From assembly GCF_004854025.1 (NCBI RefSeq), contig NZ_STGM01000005.1:186001-250000 (forward strand): DNA of 64,000 nucleotides. Direction: 5' to 3'. This document shows positions 62,590 through 64,000 of this stretch, in pieces. Positions within the stretch are counted from its first letter, which is position 1; every line of letters starts with the position of its first letter. The DNA is from Microbacterium hydrothermale. Lineage in GTDB: Bacteria; Actinomycetota; Actinomycetes; Actinomycetales; Microbacteriaceae. The notes under the pieces were generated by a model, which did not search any database, was not told where the DNA came from, and worked only from the letters and a program-made list of their open reading frames with translations. A program made the translations under genes and the position numbers.

Positions 62590-64000
62590 ATGCGGTTCGC
62601 CACCCGGATGCTCGTGGTGCAGGTCGCCACCCAGATCGCCGTGGTCGCCGTGTGCACGGGGATCTTCGCCTGGCTCGGGGTGCAGCAGCTGAAGGCCGAG
62701 GCCGACTCATCGGCCCTGAACATCGCCCGATCGGTCGCCGAGGCCCCCGACGTGCGCTCCCTCGTCACGACGTTCTCGGCCGACCCCGGGACCCCGGATG
62801 CCGCAGCCCTGCGCGACGGCGAACTCCAGGAGTACGCCGCCGACGTCACCGCGCGGACCCGGGGCCTGTTCGTCGTGATCACCGACGATCACGGCATCCG
62901 TCTCGCCCATCCCGACCCCGACCGACTGGGCCAGGTGGTGAGCACGAGCTTCGCCGACGCCCTCGCCGGGCGCGAGGTGGTGACCTGGGAGACCGGCACG
63001 CTGGGCGAATCGGCGCGGGCGAAGGTGCCGATCTATCCGCCCGGGGGAGGAGCCCCGGTCGGCGAGGTGAGCGTGGGGTTCGAGCGGGCGAGCGTCTTCG
63101 ACGACCTCCCCGCGTTGATCGCGGGCATCGCGGCGGCCGTCGCGCTCGCCGTGGCGATCGGCGCCGTCGTGGCGCTGCTCATGCGCCGCCGCCTCGAGAG
63201 ACTGACCCTCGGCGTGCAGCCCGAGGAGCTCGTCGCCCTCGTGCAGACCCAGACCGCCGTGCTCGAGGGGGCGGACGAGGGCGTCGTCGCACTGGACGAC
63301 ACGGGCATCGTGCGCGTGTGCACCGCGACGGTCGAACGTCTGCTCGGGGTGACCGGTGCCGTCGGTCGACCTCTCGCCGAGCTGGGCCTGCCGCCGGCGG
63401 TCGCGGCCGCGTTGGCCGGCGGGGGCGCGCCGACCGGACTTCCGGTGGGCGACCGGGTCGTCTTCGTCGACGTCCGACCCGTGCGCCGCGGGGCGCGGGC
63501 CCTCGGCCGCGTGGCCGTGCTGCGCGACCGCACCGACGTGATGGCCCTGTCGGGGCGCCTCGACAGCGTGCGGGCGATGGGCGATGCACTGCGCGTGCAG
63601 CGGCACGAGAACGCCAACCGCCTGCACGCGGCGGTCGGGCTGCTCGATGCCGGACGGGTCGTCGAGGCGCGGGCGTTCCTCGCCGACCTCGTCGACCGGG
63701 GATCGGTCGACTGGGCGGTTCCGGGCATCGAGCTCGTGGGCGACGCGATGCTGCAGTCGTTCCTGGGGGCCAAGGCCCTCGCGGCGCGCGAGCGGGGGGT
63801 CGCGCTGCGAGTGGCCGACGACACGTTTTCGACCGCGCCGATCGACGAGGTCGAAGACGTCGTCGCCGTGCTCGGCAACCTCATCGACAACGCCATCACC
63901 GCGGCGGCCGCGGCCCCCGCACCGCGGGAGGTCGAGGTGAGCGTGCTCGACGACGCCGACGCGGTCGTCGTGACGGTCGCCGACACCGGCCCGGGCATCG
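62590..64000 (+). CDS. CitA/DcuS-like sensor histidine kinase, 5' part
   Basis: Membrane sensor kinase, 470 residues visible before the window ends. Membrane helices at about 7-29 and 176-198 enclose an extracytoplasmic PAS/sCache domain (with RTRGLFVVITDDHGIRLAHP), the usual citrate or C4-dicarboxylate sensor. A cytoplasmic PAS domain spans about 215-320. The phospho-acceptor is His339 in RVQRHENANRLHAA; the family norm is closer to HEFxNRLH, so one aromatic is replaced by Asn. The N-box LGNLIDNAITAA (about 427) and DTGPGI follow. ATG 62590 follows GGGAGG. It is probably the regulator of the divergent citrate transporter. Confidence 0.92.
   Translation, partial: MRFATRMLVVQVATQIAVVAVCTGIFAWLGVQQLKAEADSSALNIARSVAEAPDVRSLVTTFSADPGTPDAAALRDGELQEYAADVTARTRGLFVVITDDHGIRLAHPDPDRLGQVVSTSFADALAGREVVTWETGTLGESARAKVPIYPPGGGAPVGEVSVGFERASVFDDLPALIAGIAAAVALAVAIGAVVALLMRRRLERLTLGVQPEELVALVQTQTAVLEGADEGVVALDDTGIVRVCTATVERLLGVTGAVGRPLAELGLPPAVAAALAGGGAPTGLPVGDRVVFVDVRPVRRGARALGRVAVLRDRTDVMALSGRLDSVRAMGDALRVQRHENANRLHAAVGLLDAGRVVEARAFLADLVDRGSVDWAVPGIELVGDAMLQSFLGAKALAARERGVALRVADDTFSTAPIDEVEDVVAVLGNLIDNAITAAAAAPAPREVEVSVLDDADAVVVTVADTGPGI

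Noticed and set aside
1..64000. CRISPR array, rRNA genes, riboswitches or intact insertion sequences
   Set aside because: No regularly spaced repeats of 25-40 bp with unique spacers, no rRNA-like stretch, no recognisable riboswitch core and no transposase gene were seen.

Overview
The window is chromosomal DNA from a high-GC actinobacterium. Codon usage is strongly G/C-ending, starts are often GTG, and many genes are translationally coupled through ATGA or GTGA overlaps. Gene content (Asp23 protein, LCP protein, DUF2510 protein, DUF6510 module, class II HMG-CoA reductase) and the abundance of the heptamer GGATGCC/GGCATCC suggest Microbacteriaceae, most likely Microbacterium. That placement is an inference; there is no rRNA gene here to confirm it.

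Layout. 1-15.2 kb is mostly housekeeping: the 3' end of an alcohol dehydrogenase gene, phosphoglucomutase, a LysR regulator divergent from an EamA exporter, prephenate dehydratase, a luciferase-like oxidoreductase, an Asp23 protein, DNA photolyase, a lipid kinase, seryl-tRNA synthetase, a HAD phosphatase, a DUF2254 membrane protein and tRNA-Ser(UGA). 15.2-21.6 kb is an accessory island of visibly lower GC directly after that tRNA. It holds the C-terminal remnant of a large serine recombinase, a remnant of a sortase-anchored surface protein, an ApeA-like (HEPN-type) candidate defence protein and several unknown membrane or coiled-coil proteins. 21.7-27.3 kb returns to core-like content: an LCP protein, tRNA-Ser(GCU), a DUF2510/DUF4177 protein, a sulfite-oxidase-like/ferredoxin-reductase-like/DUF6510 operon, a DUF808 protein and an alpha/beta hydrolase.

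27.3-46.2 kb is catabolic. A regulator with two IclR modules faces an operon of an amine/amino-acid oxidase, a cupin, a PaiB-like flavoprotein, an ornithine-cyclodeaminase-like enzyme and a YtcJ-type amidohydrolase. Next come a PPOX flavoprotein with a PDR-type reductase, then a PucR regulator facing an S-methyl-thiohydantoin-desulfurase/hydantoinase pair. That pair leads into a peptide-type ABC importer (one subunit is a permease-ATPase fusion) and an M20 amidohydrolase. 46.2-52.5 kb encodes a GAF-PucR regulator and a coupled four-gene module: degradative HMG-CoA reductase, HMG-CoA lyase, a family III CoA-transferase and an HTD2-like hydratase. I read this module as catabolism of mevalonate or related C6 acids through HMG-CoA, and it is the most interesting system in the window.

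53.3-60.8 kb is a YtfQRT/YjfF-like sugar ABC importer with a second, extra ATPase and a LacI regulator; two matching LacI-type operators flank it. 60.9-64 kb has a CitMHS-family transporter divergent from a CitA/DcuS-like sensor kinase that runs off the window end. Dispersed palindromic elements occur in intergenic DNA, most clearly a family of three copies of exactly 65 bp.
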